The notes: generated by a model not told the origin, from the letters alone. A stretch of 64,000 nucleotides of DNA from Alphaproteobacteria bacterium (GCA_023259375.1 JAHFQC010000020.1:1-64000); one strand, 5' to 3'. Numbered from the stretch's first letter, positions 24,900-35,903 are shown. Made by a program: numbers and translations.

Positions 24900-25631
24900 A
24901 TGCTCACCAAGAAACAGTACGAGCTCTTGATGTTCATCCACGAACGGGTGCACGAAACCGGCATCCCGCCGTCGTTTGATGAAATGAAAGATGCGCTCGA
25001 CCTGAAATCGAAGTCGGGCATCCATCGCCTCATCACCGCTCTTGAAGAGCGCGGCTTCTTGCGCCGCATGGAAAAGCGCGCCCGCGCGCTCGAGATCATC
25101 AAGCTGCCGGAAAACATGGCCGAGACGCTGCGCCCCGCGCAAACGCGCAGCCAGGCCCAGCGCATGAGCCCCAGCCATCGCACGCGCAGCCCAGCTACTG
25201 ATGCACGTGGCGCCGGATCGCCGCGCCGTCCCATGGGCGAAGCCGAAGGCGCAATCAATGTGCCTCTGGTCGGCCGCATCGCCGCCGGTACGCCGATCGA
25301 AGCGCTGCAAAACAAAATCGCCGACGTTCCTGTGCCGAGCGGCATGGTCGCTCGCGGCGATCATTACGCGCTGGAAGTCAACGGCGATTCCATGATCAAC
25401 GCCGGCATTCTCGACGGCGATACGGTGATCATTCAGGAAGCCGACACCGCCAACACCGGCGAGATCGTGGTGGCCCTGGTCGACAACAACGAAGCCACGC
25501 TGAAGCGCTTGCGCCGTCGCGGCGATTCCATCGCTCTCGAAGCTGCCAACCCCGCCTACGAAACCCGTCTCTATGGCGCCGATCGCGTCAAGGTGCAGGG
25601 CAAGCTGGTGGGATTGATCCGGCGTTACTGA
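24900..25631 (+). CDS. lexA: SOS-response repressor and self-cleaving protease
   Basis: A 243-residue LexA. The winged helix N-terminus is [40 protein letters not shown]. Residues 78-115 form an unusually long Arg/Ser/Pro/His-rich linker, typical of alphaproteobacterial LexA. Self-cleavage occurs between Ala129 and Gly130 (GRIAAGTP), with Ser164 ([10 protein letters not shown]) and Lys202 (ATLKRL) as the catalytic pair. GGAGG lies 9 bases before the ATG at 24900. The gene converges on comEC and overlaps it by 7 bases at the 3' ends. It would control the site at 62004-62018 as well as its own promoter. Confidence 0.96.
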   Translation: MLTKKQYELLMFIHERVHETGIPPSFDEMKDALDLKSKSGIHRLITALEERGFLRRMEKRARALEIIKLPENMAETLRPAQTRSQAQRMSPSHRTRSPATDARGAGSPRRPMGEAEGAINVPLVGRIAAGTPIEALQNKIADVPVPSGMVARGDHYALEVNGDSMINAGILDGDTVIIQEADTANTGEIVVALVDNNEATLKRLRRRGDSIALEAANPAYETRLYGADRVKVQGKLVGLIRRY

Positions 25632-27724
25632 GTTCGGTGCAAACGCTGGTACCGCGTCGACCACGGCCGTAGCCCGCGGGCGTCTTCCGCGTTTTCGACC
25701 CGCAGCGGATTTTCCAGCCAGACGACGTGCGCTCCATCGCGTGTCGCGTCACGCCGGTCGATAACCAGTTGCGGACCGTTGCAGAAACGGCGTGCCGGAA
25801 CGGCGCTGATTACGACGGCGGCGTTGGCGCAATCCTCGGCCAGCGCCTCGGCCCGGCTATCGACGGCAACGAGCCTGCCTTTCAGGTGCGCGATGCAGCC
25901 GAGGTCATCGCATTTGAGGCCCGGCCCTCCAATCGCGTCTTGCGGCAAGCGGTCGTCGCCGCCCCGGCGCAACCAGTTCGCGGCGGCGTATTTGTCGGTC
26001 GGCTTTTGCGTCAGGGCCAACCGGCCATTGTCGAGACGAAGCGCAACTGTGCGGCCGTCCTGAGCAACCAGAATGTCGGGCGGACGCACCATCGGCACGA
26101 ACACGAGCCCGGCGGTAATGGGTATCAGTCCGAGCCAGCGCCAACCGCGCCGCCATAACGCGATCCACAAGCCGCCGCCCATCATCAGGGCGACGCTCCA
26201 GCCGGGCCATGCCGGCACCGCCATTCCGGCACCAGGCAACGCCGCCACCCAGCGCGCGATGGCCAGCATAATGGCTGTGCCCTTGCCCATGGCGATCAGC
26301 GGCCAGGTGTCGAGCCCGAACGGCATCAGCACCATCGCCGCGACCGCCGCCGGCATGATGATGGCGCCGACCACCGGCAAAGCCGCGAGATTGGCGAGAA
26401 TGCCAAACGGCGAAGCCCGGTCGAAATGGAAGATGGAAATGGGTGCCGTGGCGAGCCCGGCAATGGTGGAAGTAATGCAAATGCCAAGCACATATCGCCA
26501 AGCCTTGCGCCACAGCGTTTTCTTCACCTCGTCGCGGCTGCGCCCATGCTGCCATTCGGCCAAGGCGATCAGGCCGATCACCGCGGCGAACGACATCTGG
26601 CAACCGGCATCGAGCACATTCTCGGGTGTCGCGAGAATGATCGCCGCGGCCGCCAGCATAACCGAGCGCATCGACAGCGCCGGCCGGTCGACCAGAATGG
26701 CAATGAACATGAAAGCGAGCATCACCCAGGAGCGCACAGCCGGTGCCTCGCAGCCGCTGATAAGGAGATAAAACGTCGATCCGGCGAGCGCACCAACTGC
26801 CGCCCATTTTTTGATCGGATGTTTGAGCACGATCCGTGGCAAGCACGCGAACAACGCCCGGATCACCCAGAAGAACACGCCGCCCGCGAGCGCGAGGTGC
26901 AGGCCGGAGATCGACAGTACATGCATCAAACCAGAGTCGCGGAAGGCCGTCTGGTCGTCGGGATCGATATCGGCACGTTCGCCGGTAATCAACGCCGCCG
27001 AGATCACGCCTTCATTGCCCGGAATGACGTCGCGGATGTGCTCGGTCATGCGGGTGCGAAGATTTTCCAGCGCGCTGCGCGCCCGCTCGCTCCAGGTTTG
27101 CGGCCGCACCGGCGGGATCGGTGTCGGTTTGCCGTAGAGATATCCGACCGCGCCAATCTGCTGGTAATAGGCCCAGCGGCCGAAGTCGTAATCGCCCGGC
27201 ATCGAGGGCGACGGCGGCGGCATCAAGATGGCGAGCACGTGCACCCAGCTTCCGGGCTCCGGCACGTCGCTGTGCGCCCGCACCGTGAGACGGATGCGCC
27301 GCGGCGTCTGCGCTGCGTTGAGCCGCGCCGTCGGAACCGGCTCGAGCACCAGCCGGCTGCCATTGCCGCGCGGCTCCGATTGTACCACCCGCGCGTCGAG
27401 GTGGATGGGCCCCACCCGATGGCTGAGGATCGGCGCCGCGACCACGTCGGTCCGAAGGCGCGCCGCGCCAAAGCCCAGAACCAACGCCGCGATCAGCGCC
27501 AGCGCAATGCGGGTACCGGCTTTTTCAGCGGCAGTCGCCAGCCAGCCGAGGATCACGGCAAAAGCGGCCGCCACCGGCACCCAGCCCAAACCCGGCTCGA
27601 ACGGCAAGGTGAAATAGGACCCCGCACCTGCTGCCAGTGCTACGGGTATCCACAGGCTCGCCCGGGTCCGCTCGGCGGCCGCGTGGTCGCGAATAATCCG
27701 CGGCAGGGCCACGATTTTCGCCAT
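25625..27724 (-). CDS. comEC: ComEC/Rec2-family DNA uptake channel protein
   Basis: A protein of about 699 residues if started at ATG 27724; upstream GTG 27805 or ATG 27790 would extend it but bring it almost to the gltX start. An N-terminal span pair and OB-like DUF4131 region lead to the polytopic competence domain ([20 protein letters not shown] is its signature). Proteins of this family carry transforming DNA across the inner membrane. The C-terminal part has no HxHxDH metallo-beta-lactamase motif, so the nuclease-like domain found in many ComEC proteins is missing or very diverged. It overlaps lexA by 7 bases at the 3' ends. Confidence 0.9.
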   Translation of the reverse strand: MAKIVALPRIIRDHAAAERTRASLWIPVALAAGAGSYFTLPFEPGLGWVPVAAAFAVILGWLATAAEKAGTRIALALIAALVLGFGAARLRTDVVAAPILSHRVGPIHLDARVVQSEPRGNGSRLVLEPVPTARLNAAQTPRRIRLTVRAHSDVPEPGSWVHVLAILMPPPSPSMPGDYDFGRWAYYQQIGAVGYLYGKPTPIPPVRPQTWSERARSALENLRTRMTEHIRDVIPGNEGVISAALITGERADIDPDDQTAFRDSGLMHVLSISGLHLALAGGVFFWVIRALFACLPRIVLKHPIKKWAAVGALAGSTFYLLISGCEAPAVRSWVMLAFMFIAILVDRPALSMRSVMLAAAAIILATPENVLDAGCQMSFAAVIGLIALAEWQHGRSRDEVKKTLWRKAWRYVLGICITSTIAGLATAPISIFHFDRASPFGILANLAALPVVGAIIMPAAVAAMVLMPFGLDTWPLIAMGKGTAIMLAIARWVAALPGAGMAVPAWPGWSVALMMGGGLWIALWRRGWRWLGLIPITAGLVFVPMVRPPDILVAQDGRTVALRLDNGRLALTQKPTDKYAAANWLRRGGDDRLPQDAIGGPGLKCDDLGCIAHLKGRLVAVDSRAEALAEDCANAAVVISAVPARRFCNGPQLVIDRRDATRDGAHVVWLENPLRVENAEDARGLRPWSTRYQRLHRTQ

Positions 27725-27822
27725 TCTGCCCGGCGATGCCGCTATAAGGACCCCGTCGCGGGCCCCCTCGCCCGTGCTCCGAATTGCCATAGCCCCCGGA
27801 TTCACCTAAGCCCCTGACCATC

Positions 27823-29235
27823 ATGACAGAGAACACCAAACCCGTCCTGCGCTTTGCGCCCTCGCCCACTGGAATGCTGCACATCGGCGGCGCCCGTACG
27901 GCCCTCTTCAACTGGCTTTATGCCCGCCACACCGGCGGCAAATTCGTGCTCCGGATCGAAGACACCGACCGCGAACGTTCGACGCCGCAGGCCGTGGCCG
28001 CCATCATCGAAGGGCTTGAGTGGCTCGGCCTCGATTGGGACGGCGACATCACCTATCAGTTCACCCGCGCCGCCCGGCATCGCGAGATCGCCGAGAAGCT
28101 GCTCGCCGAAGGCAATGCCTATCGTTGCTACGCCACGCAGGAAGAATTGACGGCCATGCGCGAAGCCCAGCGCGCCGCCGGCAAGCCGATCCGCTACGAC
28201 GGCCGCTGGCGCGACCGTGATCCGTCCGAGGCGCCCGCTGGCGCGCCGTTCGTGATCCGGCTGAGAGCACCGCAAGACGGCGAGACCATCATCCACGACA
28301 TCGTCCAGGGCGACGTGCGCTTTGCCAACGAGCAGCTCGACGACATGATCCTGCTGCGCTCCGACGGCACGCCGACCTACATGCTGGCCGTGGTTGTCGA
28401 CGACTACGATATGGGCGTGACGCACATCATCCGCGGCGACGACCACCTCAACAATGCTGCCCGCCAGATGCAGCTCATCCGCGCCCTTGGCTGGCCGGAT
28501 ATGACCTATGGCCACGTGCCACTGATCCACGGCCCGGACGGCGCCAAACTGTCGAAGCGGCATGGCGCCCAGGCCGTCGGTGAGTATCGTGATATGGGCT
28601 ATCTGCCCGAGACCATGCGCAATTACCTGCTGCGTCTCGGCTGGAGCCACGGCAACGACGAGATCATCCCGACGCCGCAAGCGATCGAGTGGTTCAATCT
28701 CGAGAGCATCGGCAAGAGCCCGGCACGGCTGGACTTCAAGAAGCTCGACAATCTCAACGCCCACTACATCCGCGAGACCGACGACGGTGCGTTGGCCGAC
28801 GAAGTCGCCCACCTCCTCGGCCGCAAAGATCCGCCGCAAACACTGAGCGCCATCGGCCGCGAGCGGCTGATCAAGGCCATGCCGGCCCTGAAGGAGCGCG
28901 CCAAAACGCTGGTCGAACTCGCCACGTCATCGGAGTTTCTGTTCACCGACGGCGCCCGCGAACTGGACGCGGCGGCAGCCAAGATCCTCTCGGACGATGC
29001 GCGGCGGACGCTAGGCGAATTCCTCGGTACCCTTGAGGGTACCGACTGGACCGGCCATGCGTTGGAAGAAAAAGCGCGCGCGTTCGCCGAAGCCAAAAGC
29101 CTGAAACTCGGACAAGTAGCGCAGCCGGTACGGGCCGCATTGACCGGAAAAACCACGTCCCCGCCGATTTTTGCCATGCTGGAAGTGCTGGGACGCGAAG
29201 AATCTCTCAAACGGCTCACAACCCACGTACTTTAG
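27823..29235 (+). CDS. gltX: Glutamyl-tRNA synthetase
   Basis: A 470-residue class I aminoacyl-tRNA synthetase that charges glutamate onto tRNA-Glu (and possibly tRNA-Gln in bacteria that use the amidotransferase route). The HIGH-type motif is [20 protein letters not shown] and the KMSKS-type motif is [22 protein letters not shown] and [11 protein letters not shown] are family hallmarks. The ATG at 27823 has only a weak ribosome site. It is divergent from comEC and followed 86 bases later by gltA. Confidence 0.97.
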   Translation: MTENTKPVLRFAPSPTGMLHIGGARTALFNWLYARHTGGKFVLRIEDTDRERSTPQAVAAIIEGLEWLGLDWDGDITYQFTRAARHREIAEKLLAEGNAYRCYATQEELTAMREAQRAAGKPIRYDGRWRDRDPSEAPAGAPFVIRLRAPQDGETIIHDIVQGDVRFANEQLDDMILLRSDGTPTYMLAVVVDDYDMGVTHIIRGDDHLNNAARQMQLIRALGWPDMTYGHVPLIHGPDGAKLSKRHGAQAVGEYRDMGYLPETMRNYLLRLGWSHGNDEIIPTPQAIEWFNLESIGKSPARLDFKKLDNLNAHYIRETDDGALADEVAHLLGRKDPPQTLSAIGRERLIKAMPALKERAKTLVELATSSEFLFTDGARELDAAAAKILSDDARRTLGEFLGTLEGTDWTGHALEEKARAFAEAKSLKLGQVAQPVRAALTGKTTSPPIFAMLEVLGREESLKRLTTHVL

Positions 29236-29321
29236 GGTAGTTCCAGAGATTGACAGTGGTATAGGAATATTGCTGCAGTGCAGGAGATTGAGACAGAATT
29301 GATGGCAGCCCGGAGAGCCAG

Positions 29322-30629
29322 ATGAGAGACAGCAAGGCCGTTCCCGCCGGAAAGGCAACCCTTACCTACAAGGACCAGTCGTACCAGCTTCCCGTGTTCG
29401 CGGGCAGCCAAGGTCCGGAGGTAATCGACATCCGACGTCTCTATGGCGATGCGGGCATCTTCACTTATGATCCCGGCTTCACCTCGACGGCGAGTTGCGA
29501 GAGCGACATCACCTTCATCGATGGTGACGAAGGCGTACTGCTCTATCGCGGCTATCCCATCGACCAACTGGCGGCGAAGTCGAGCTTCCTCGAAGTCTGT
29601 TATCTCCTGCTCTACGGCGAACTGCCGTCGCAGCAGCAGATGGAGAAGTTCAGTCACACCATCTCGCACCACACGATGGTGCACGAACAACTGGCCGCGT
29701 TCTATCGCGGGTTCCGCCGTGACGCCCACCCGATGGCGGTCCTGACCGGCGTCGTCGGCGCGCTGTCGGCGTTCTATCACGACTCCACCGACATCACCGA
29801 TCCGGCCCAGCGCGAACTCGCTTGCGTGCGCCTGGTCGCCAAGATCCCGACCATCGCGGCGATGGCCTACCGCTATTCGACCGGCCATCCGTTCGTCTAT
29901 CCGCTGAACCGGCTCGGCTACACCGAGAACTTCCTCAGGATGTGCTTCTCCTATCCGACCGAGGAATACGAAGTGAACCCGGTGCTGGCGAAGGCGCTGG
30001 ACACCATCTTCATCCTGCACGCCGATCACGAGCAGAACGCTTCCACGTCGACGGTGCGTCTGGCCGGTTCGTCGGGCGCCAATCCGTTCGCCTGCATTGC
30101 GGCCGGCATCGCCTGCCTGTGGGGTCCGGCCCACGGCGGCGCCAACGAAGCGGCGCTGAAGATGCTGGAGACCATCGGCACGGTCGACCGCATTCCCGAG
30201 TTCATCAAGCGCGCCAAGGACAAGAACGATCCCTTCCGCCTGATGGGCTTCGGCCACCGCGTCTACAAGAACTACGATCCGCGCGCCAAGGCGATGCAGA
30301 TCCAGGCGCATGCGGTGCTCGACGAACTCGGGCTGCACAACGACCCGCTGCTCAAGGTGGCGATGGAACTCGAACGCATTGCGCTGCAGGACGAGTACTT
30401 CGTCGAGAAGAAGCTCTATCCCAACATCGACTTCTATTCGGGCATTACCCTAAAGGCGCTGGGCTTCCCGACGGCGATGTTCACCGCGCTGTTTGCGCTC
30501 GCCCGGACCGTCGGCTGGATCGGCCAGTGGAAAGAGATGCTGGAAGACCCGCACCAGAAGATCGGCCGTCCGCGCCAGATCTACACCGGCGCCAAGTCGC
30601 GCCAATACGTGCCGATCGACAAGCGGTAG
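29322..30629 (+). CDS. gltA: Citrate synthase (type II)
   Basis: A 435-residue hexameric-type citrate synthase that condenses oxaloacetate and acetyl-CoA at the entry of the TCA cycle. Active-site segments are [32 protein letters not shown] and [14 protein letters not shown], which carry the two catalytic histidines and the aspartate-containing region. GGAGA lies about 6 bases before the ATG at 29322. A strong terminator follows at 30654-30683. Confidence 0.97.
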   Translation: MRDSKAVPAGKATLTYKDQSYQLPVFAGSQGPEVIDIRRLYGDAGIFTYDPGFTSTASCESDITFIDGDEGVLLYRGYPIDQLAAKSSFLEVCYLLLYGELPSQQQMEKFSHTISHHTMVHEQLAAFYRGFRRDAHPMAVLTGVVGALSAFYHDSTDITDPAQRELACVRLVAKIPTIAAMAYRYSTGHPFVYPLNRLGYTENFLRMCFSYPTEEYEVNPVLAKALDTIFILHADHEQNASTSTVRLAGSSGANPFACIAAGIACLWGPAHGGANEAALKMLETIGTVDRIPEFIKRAKDKNDPFRLMGFGHRVYKNYDPRAKAMQIQAHAVLDELGLHNDPLLKVAMELERIALQDEYFVEKKLYPNIDFYSGITLKALGFPTAMFTALFALARTVGWIGQWKEMLEDPHQKIGRPRQIYTGAKSRQYVPIDKR

Positions 30630-30653
30630 ATTGCCAAAACAGCAATTGCAGAA

Positions 30654-30683
30654 AGCCCTGCCCGAAACGGCGGGGCTTTTTTT
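30654..30683 (+). terminator. Rho-independent terminator of gltA
   Basis: AGCCCTGCC (30654-30662) pairs with GGCGGGGCT (30669-30677), one T-G wobble, around CGAAAC, and runs straight into seven T residues. Confidence 0.88.
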
Positions 30684-31111
30684 GTACCAAAAGCGGGCTC
30701 GCGCTTCGGCGCGGTCCGCTATTGATGGGGGGCCACCCCCGGAAGCTCCGGCGGCCAGCGAAAGCCAGTATCAGCCAGCCGTCGACAAGCACCTTCACTT
30801 CCCCTCAGACCTGTACGTACCTGCGCTGCGTTTGACACCTTCGCCCTCGGGCTCTGGTGCGATCCTCCCTTCGCCTGAGGCTACGGAAGACAACGGCTCG
30901 TCAGACACGCGGGCGCGACTGCGCGCGAATCCCGGTCCTGTATGTCTCACCTCTTGCGATCCCAAACCTCGCGAGGGTCCGGAACCACGTGCTTTGTCCA
31001 GATATCTCCGTGTCGAAACGCACGAGAGAATATAGGGAACAAATAGCGAACACTCAATCCATCTTGCAATCACAAAATGTTTCACAGGCGAGACGCACTC
31101 TCAGGTAGCGT
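30684..31111. other. Gene-free gap between gltA and the repeat-rich secreted protein gene
   Basis: About 430 bases. Short frames cross it on both strands but none has a ribosome site or recognisable sequence. I see no tRNA, repeat or clear promoter here. Confidence 0.45.
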
Positions 31112-32449
31112 TCAATCCCTCGCCCATCGCCTCCCGTCAGGAATGACCAGCATCCAGCGGCCATCACGGCTGCGCACCCAATAGCTGCGGGACGGCGGAG
31201 GGCGATCATAACCCCACGCGGCCGGCGAGCGCCGCGCGCCGCCATCACTCACCCATTCGGCGCCGGGGCGGTAGGCACTCGGGATGGGATTATCTGCATA
31301 CGGATCATCAGGATCGGCGGTCTCGGTCCGCCGCCACTCCTGGCGTGCCCGAGATACCTCACGTCGAGGCGCGGTGGTCTCACTCTCGAACAGCGATGGA
31401 TCCTCGTCGGCAGACGGCAGCGAGCTAGCGTCGGACGACCAGCGAGAACGCTCCGGCGGCATGGCGGGCGGAGTTGACGGGTGTGGAAGTACGGAAGCGA
31501 TCCGGGGCGCTTCGGCCACTTTTGCTGCCATCGCCGGCTCGACCGTCACTGGCTGCGCAGCCATCGCACGCTCAGCCAATTTTGCGGCAATGGCCGGCTT
31601 CGCGGCAACCGGTGCCTTCGGCGTAGCGGTGGCGATTTGCACCGGCTTGGATACCATGGGCGCGGGCGACAATGGCTTCACAGTCACCAATGGTTTCGGT
31701 GTTACGGCCGCGACTTGCACCGGCTTGGATACGATGGGGGCAACCGGCAGCGGCTTCACAGCGGCCGGGGCTTTCGGCGCCCCGGCTGCAACTTGCACCG
31801 GCTTCGACGGCTCCGGCTTCAGCAGCGCTATCGCGACATGCGCCTGCGAAATCTCCGCCCGCATCACCGGTTTCGCGGTGGGGACCGGCGCGAGGCGAAC
31901 GGTCGGCGCGGCCGCGAGCTTGACGGGCACGCCCGCCGGCCGGGGCGCCGGTCTCGGAATGGCCGCCACCTTTGCAGCCGGTTGCACCTTGGCCTCGATC
32001 AGACGGTTGTCAACGGCCCGGCAGCCTTCGTAGCCGGTGTCGACCAGTTGCGGCGGCTCCGGCGCCAGACCGCGCCGTTCCAGACGCCGGCCGAGCGCCA
32101 TGTCGAACACTTTCCGGGCGCTGTTGCAGAACTGCGGGTCCCGTACGCTGCGCAACGAGGCGGCGTTGGCAATGCGGGTCTTGTAGGCGTGGTAGTCCTC
32201 GCCACGCGGGCGCGCCGCAAAAAATGCCTTCAAGGCGGTATCGGATTGGATCAGCCCATCGCGGTAGACCGCGACAAAGCGGTCGTAATCCCCGCGCATC
32301 TGGCAGGTCAGCGCCGCCACCATCAGCTGCTGCTGCAAGGCGGTCGACTGCAACACCTTGAGCTCCGGGGCCGTGGCGCAGACCAGTGCCGCCTGCGCCG
32401 CTACCGACAGCGCGGCAAAAGCCGTCATCGCAACGAGAAGCTTCTTCAT
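31112..32449 (-). CDS. Secreted protein with tandem Lys-Pro-Val repeats
   Basis: A 445-residue protein with a signal peptide (MKKLLVAMTAFAALSVAAQA). The ATG at 32449 has AAGGGG about 8 bases upstream; the frame extends nine codons further without such a site. A helical N-terminal domain with paired cysteines (LVCATAPEL, LTCQMRGDYDRF, PQFCNSARKV, YEGCRAV) spans to about residue 140. A long Ala/Pro/Lys/Val region follows, with a 26-residue unit (SKPVQVAA.TPK..V..KPL) repeated almost three times. The C-terminus is Arg/Ser/Trp-rich (SRSYWVRSRDGRWMLVIPDG). It is probably periplasmic, perhaps bound to cell wall or polyanions; the family is unknown to me. Confidence 0.72.
   Translation of the reverse strand: MKKLLVAMTAFAALSVAAQAALVCATAPELKVLQSTALQQQLMVAALTCQMRGDYDRFVAVYRDGLIQSDTALKAFFAARPRGEDYHAYKTRIANAASLRSVRDPQFCNSARKVFDMALGRRLERRGLAPEPPQLVDTGYEGCRAVDNRLIEAKVQPAAKVAAIPRPAPRPAGVPVKLAAAPTVRLAPVPTAKPVMRAEISQAHVAIALLKPEPSKPVQVAAGAPKAPAAVKPLPVAPIVSKPVQVAAVTPKPLVTVKPLSPAPMVSKPVQIATATPKAPVAAKPAIAAKLAERAMAAQPVTVEPAMAAKVAEAPRIASVLPHPSTPPAMPPERSRWSSDASSLPSADEDPSLFESETTAPRREVSRARQEWRRTETADPDDPYADNPIPSAYRPGAEWVSDGGARRSPAAWGYDRPPPSRSYWVRSRDGRWMLVIPDGRRWARD
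31594..31807 (-). repeat. 78-bp tandem repeat within the secreted protein gene
   Basis: The block CGGCTT(G/C)GA recurs at 31643-31651, 31721-31729 and 31799-31807, exactly 78 bases apart, and the surrounding bases also match (TTGCACCGGCTTGGATAC and neighbours). It encodes about 2.7 copies of a 26-residue unit. The strict DNA-level period suggests recent duplication or slippage. Confidence 0.8.
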
Positions 32450-32674
32450 ACCAAAACCCCTTGTCCCATTAAGCATGCTGCGCGCCGGCGCCTGAACCGG
32501 GGCTGAACGGGCTTGATCAACAGCCGGTTAAGAGGGGGCGGCGATCGACGAGAGGCAGGTGAAAGGCCGGGGCGCGCGTTCCGTTCGGCGCGATCACGCT
32601 CGTGTGACGCCACCGCGCGTGTCCGGTTTGTGCCATGATTGGCTTCTACCTTCCCGCCGAAGGGAGAATTCACC

Positions 32675-33145
32675 ATGTCCGACCTGCCCGCCTCCGTCGC
32701 CGCCTTTCTGGCCGGCAAACGCATCGCCGTTGCCGGGGTGTCGCGCGATCCCAAGGGCCATGTCGGCAATGCGATCCTGAAGAAATTCGCGGCCAGCGGC
32801 TACGAGACCTTCGCCGTCAATCCCAATGCGACCGAAATCGAGGGCGCGACGTGCTATCCGGCGATCGGCGCCATTCCGGGCGACATCGATGGCGTCGTGA
32901 TCGCCACCCATCCCGCCATGGCGGCGACGGTCGTCCGTCAGTGTGCGGACAAAGGCGTCCGCCACATCTGGTTCCACCGTTCCTTCGGCCAGGGCAGCGT
33001 ATCGACTGAGGCAATCGACGCAGCGAAGTCCGCCGGCATCGAAACCATCGCCAGCGGCTGCCCCATGATGTTCCTCGAACCGGTCGACGGCGGCCACAAA
33101 TTCATCTGCCGCCTGCTGCAGTTCTTCGGCAAAGTGCCGCGCTGA
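32675..33145 (+). CDS. CoA-binding domain protein
   Basis: A 156-residue single Rossmann-like domain of the CoA-binding (YccU-like) type. It begins with VAAFLAGKRIAVAGVSRDPK, then FAVNPNATEIEGATCYP and VVIATHPAMAATVVRQCADK, the nucleotide-binding pattern of succinyl-CoA synthetase alpha-like domains. GGGAGA lies 8 bases before the ATG at 32675. Such proteins bind CoA in vitro but their cell role is unclear. The stop is 3 bases from that of the converging DUF4336-like gene. Confidence 0.85.
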   Translation: MSDLPASVAAFLAGKRIAVAGVSRDPKGHVGNAILKKFAASGYETFAVNPNATEIEGATCYPAIGAIPGDIDGVVIATHPAMAATVVRQCADKGVRHIWFHRSFGQGSVSTEAIDAAKSAGIETIASGCPMMFLEPVDGGHKFICRLLQFFGKVPR

Positions 33146-33148
33146 TAG

Positions 33149-33832
33149 CTACAGCCAGCGAAATGCATGGCGGACGAAGCCGGTGCCGCCGCTCTCCGCC
33201 ATCGTGCCGTGCGCAATGACGACGCGCTCGGGAGCGAAATCGAGCACCCGCTGGATTCCCGACCGCGCCTTCCGGCGGTCAACGAAACCCCAACGCATTT
33301 CACGTGGCGCACCGAAGTTCGGAAACACAATGCCGTCGAGCCGCGCCAGCCATCCACGCCAGCCTTTGAACCAGCCGGGTGGAAAATTCTCGATCAGGTC
33401 GGCGAAAATCGCGGTGCGGCTGCTGCGATGCAGAAACACCGTTTCGGTCATGAAGATGTTGCCGTGTACCGCCACCTGATCGATATCCGCGGCCCATGCC
33501 GGATCGGGCGTATCTGTCAGCACCGCGTCGAAAGCAAGGTCGCGCCGCCGCCGCGGCAGCCCAGGTGACGCAATCAAACGCGCGGCGGGATAAGCCTGTT
33601 TCCATGCGCCAAGCCAGATGTGGTGCAACAGATTGGGCGAGACGAGATGCGCCACCGGCCCGAGGGCATCAATTTCATCTTTTAAGCCGGCAAACGGCAG
33701 CGGCGACCATATGAACAGATCGCCATTTGACAAGCGGATCACCGCCATCCGCGTCGGATAAGGAAAACCGTAGAAGGACACGACCGGTCCTTCCGCAATC
33801 CAGAGTTCCGGGCCAAAGGCGCGCAGTTCCAT
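33149..33832 (-). CDS. DUF4336-like protein (metallo-beta-lactamase-related fold)
   Basis: A 227-residue protein. It opens with ELRAFGPELWIAEGPVVSFY and PTRMAVIRLSNGDLFIWSPL and later has HLVSPNLLHHIWLGAWKQAY, the pattern I associate with DUF4336, a group related to metallo-beta-lactamases that has lost most metal ligands. The ATG at 33832 fits the usual start; the ribosome site is poor, and a TTG 36 bases upstream is an alternative. No enzymatic activity is known to me. Confidence 0.75.
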   Translation of the reverse strand: MELRAFGPELWIAEGPVVSFYGFPYPTRMAVIRLSNGDLFIWSPLPFAGLKDEIDALGPVAHLVSPNLLHHIWLGAWKQAYPAARLIASPGLPRRRRDLAFDAVLTDTPDPAWAADIDQVAVHGNIFMTETVFLHRSSRTAIFADLIENFPPGWFKGWRGWLARLDGIVFPNFGAPREMRWGFVDRRKARSGIQRVLDFAPERVVIAHGTMAESGGTGFVRHAFRWL

Positions 33833-33937
33833 GGCGCCAGCATATGCAATCCGGCTGGTTTCGCGCAAATTCGCACGACACGGACGGGAGACGCCCGGAC
33901 CGTATGCAATAGCAGCATTTCCGCGACCGGGATCGCG

Positions 33938-35785
33938 TTACGCCGCTGAGCGGCGCAGTTTGCCGGACCGCGTACCGACATCGAAGAACGCCACCATGCT
34001 GGCCAGTGCGCCGGTTTCGTCGGTCAGGGCGCGCGCGACTTCCTTGTTCTGCTGGACCATCGCGGCATTTTTCTGAGTGACATTGTCCATGTCGGAAACC
34101 GCCGACGAGATCTGCTTGACGCCGGCGGACTGCTGCTCCGAGGCTCGCGCCATGTCTTCGACCAGCGCGTTGATGCGGCTGACCTGATCGAGAATTTCCG
34201 TCAGCGCCGCGCCGGAGTTGCCGACCAGCGACACGCCCGATGCGACGTGCTGCTGCGAGTCCGCAATCAGCGCCCTGACCTCATGCGCCGCGTTGGCACA
34301 GCGCTGAGCCAGTGCGCGGACTTCCGAGGCCACCACGGCAAAGCCCTTGCCGGCTTCCCCGGCGCGCGCCGCTTCGACGCCGGCATTGAGAGCGAGCAGA
34401 TTGGTCTGGAACGCGATCTCGTCGATCACGCCGACAATGACCGAAATCTTCTTTGACGAGGTTTCGATCTCCTGCATCGCCGTGACGGCGCTGCCGACGA
34501 TGTCACCGCCCTTCTCAGCCGAAGCCTTGGCACCGGCAACGATGCCGCTCGCCTCCTTGGCATGGGCTGCCGAATGGCTGAGGGTTTCGGTGATTTGCTG
34601 CAAGGCCGCCGCCGTCTGTTCCAGGCTGGCCGCCTGGCGCTCGGTGCGCTGGGCGAGATCGTCCGTCCACTGTGAAATGTCGCCGGCGCTGTTCGAGACC
34701 TCGCCGGTCGTCGCCGACACCGTCTGCATGGTTTCGTGCAGACGCGCCGCCGCGGCGTTGAAGTCATCGCGCAGCTCCGCAAATGCGGCCGACATTTCCT
34801 CGTTGAGGCGATAGGTGAGATCGCCTTCGGCCAACGCGTGCAAGCCGGAACCGATGGCGGCCACGACTTTCTGTTCGCTCGCCCGCTCGGATTCGTAGGC
34901 CTCTTTGGTGGCGCGGCGCACGGCCAATAGCGAGTCCACCAAGCGCCCCATCTCGCCGTCGACGCCGAGACTTTCGATAGCGACATCCTGCCGGCCGCGG
35001 GCCATCTGATCGAGCACGTCGGTGGCGTGGTTCAACGGCCGGACCAAGCCGCGGTTGACGTAACGCAGCACCAAGACGCTGACCACGACGACCAATCCGG
35101 CCAGGATCACGCCGAGGACGATCATCGTTTGCGTGGTATCGGCGCGCAGAGTCTTGACGCCCTCGCGCTCGGTCGCGGTGGCGGTCCGGATCGCCGCGAT
35201 CCGACCGTCGGCGATCTTGATCACATCGGTCATCGCTTCGGTGGAGGCGTCGAACGCGGTCATCGCCGCATTGCCGCCGGCAGGACCGTCCTTGATGTAG
35301 ACCCGCGCCATCGCGACGCCGTTGGCGTAATGAGCGGGAAACTGCGCGCCTATTTTGTCGAGATCGGCCACCAGCGTGTTATCGCCGAGCGTCACGGCAA
35401 CCGCACGCGCGACCGCGAGATCCCGGCGGAAGGCAGCCGCGAATTTCGCCGCCAAATCCCAATCGTCGGCGCCGACGCCGCCGACCAGGCGCGTGGCGGA
35501 TGCGTCGGTCAGGTACTGCTGCACCTGGACCAGATCGTAAGCAATGTCCTTGCGCGCCGCTTCGAGTTTGCTCGCCAGTTCAATCTGGCGATCCGAATGG
35601 TCTTGCGACGTTGCGAGACGGATGTCGGTGACACGATAGACGATCACCAGAGCTACCACCGCAATGATCGCGATGGTTGCCGTGAACAACTGGGCCAATC
35701 CAAGTTTGAAAGCAATGCCGCGCGAGCGCAGGCCGGAGGTTCGGGAAATGTCCACGGCGAATGGTTCCTGAGGCTGCTCCTCCAC
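33938..35785 (-). CDS. Transmembrane methyl-accepting chemotaxis protein
   Basis: A 615-residue chemoreceptor. One span near 28-50 (FTATIAIIAVVALVIVYRV), a periplasmic helical sensor to about 220, a second span (IVLGVILAGLVVVVSVLVL), HAMP segments to about 350, then the signalling domain with the conserved hairpin tip ([35 protein letters not shown]). The ligand domain is an all-helical bundle whose ligand is unknown. There is no C-terminal CheR-docking pentapeptide: it ends GKLRRSAA. GTG at 35785 has a weak ribosome site; GTG at 35755, preceded by AGGA, is an alternative. Confidence 0.9.
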   Translation of the reverse strand: MEEQPQEPFAVDISRTSGLRSRGIAFKLGLAQLFTATIAIIAVVALVIVYRVTDIRLATSQDHSDRQIELASKLEAARKDIAYDLVQVQQYLTDASATRLVGGVGADDWDLAAKFAAAFRRDLAVARAVAVTLGDNTLVADLDKIGAQFPAHYANGVAMARVYIKDGPAGGNAAMTAFDASTEAMTDVIKIADGRIAAIRTATATEREGVKTLRADTTQTMIVLGVILAGLVVVVSVLVLRYVNRGLVRPLNHATDVLDQMARGRQDVAIESLGVDGEMGRLVDSLLAVRRATKEAYESERASEQKVVAAIGSGLHALAEGDLTYRLNEEMSAAFAELRDDFNAAAARLHETMQTVSATTGEVSNSAGDISQWTDDLAQRTERQAASLEQTAAALQQITETLSHSAAHAKEASGIVAGAKASAEKGGDIVGSAVTAMQEIETSSKKISVIVGVIDEIAFQTNLLALNAGVEAARAGEAGKGFAVVASEVRALAQRCANAAHEVRALIADSQQHVASGVSLVGNSGAALTEILDQVSRINALVEDMARASEQQSAGVKQISSAVSDMDNVTQKNAAMVQQNKEVARALTDETGALASMVAFFDVGTRSGKLRRSAA

Positions 35786-35903
35786 GTACCATCACCCAAC
35801 TTAAGAAAACTTCTAAGCGACTTCTACAAATCGCCTTTGTGCGTAGGTAGTAATACCAACAGCCGGAAAAAGGGCGGCCCGAAAGCCGCCCATCTCGTAA
35901 GTC

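Noticed and set aside
30684-31111. Possible RNA gene or small proteins in the gap after gltA
   Set aside because: No cloverleaf, no conserved motif and no frame with a ribosome site was found.
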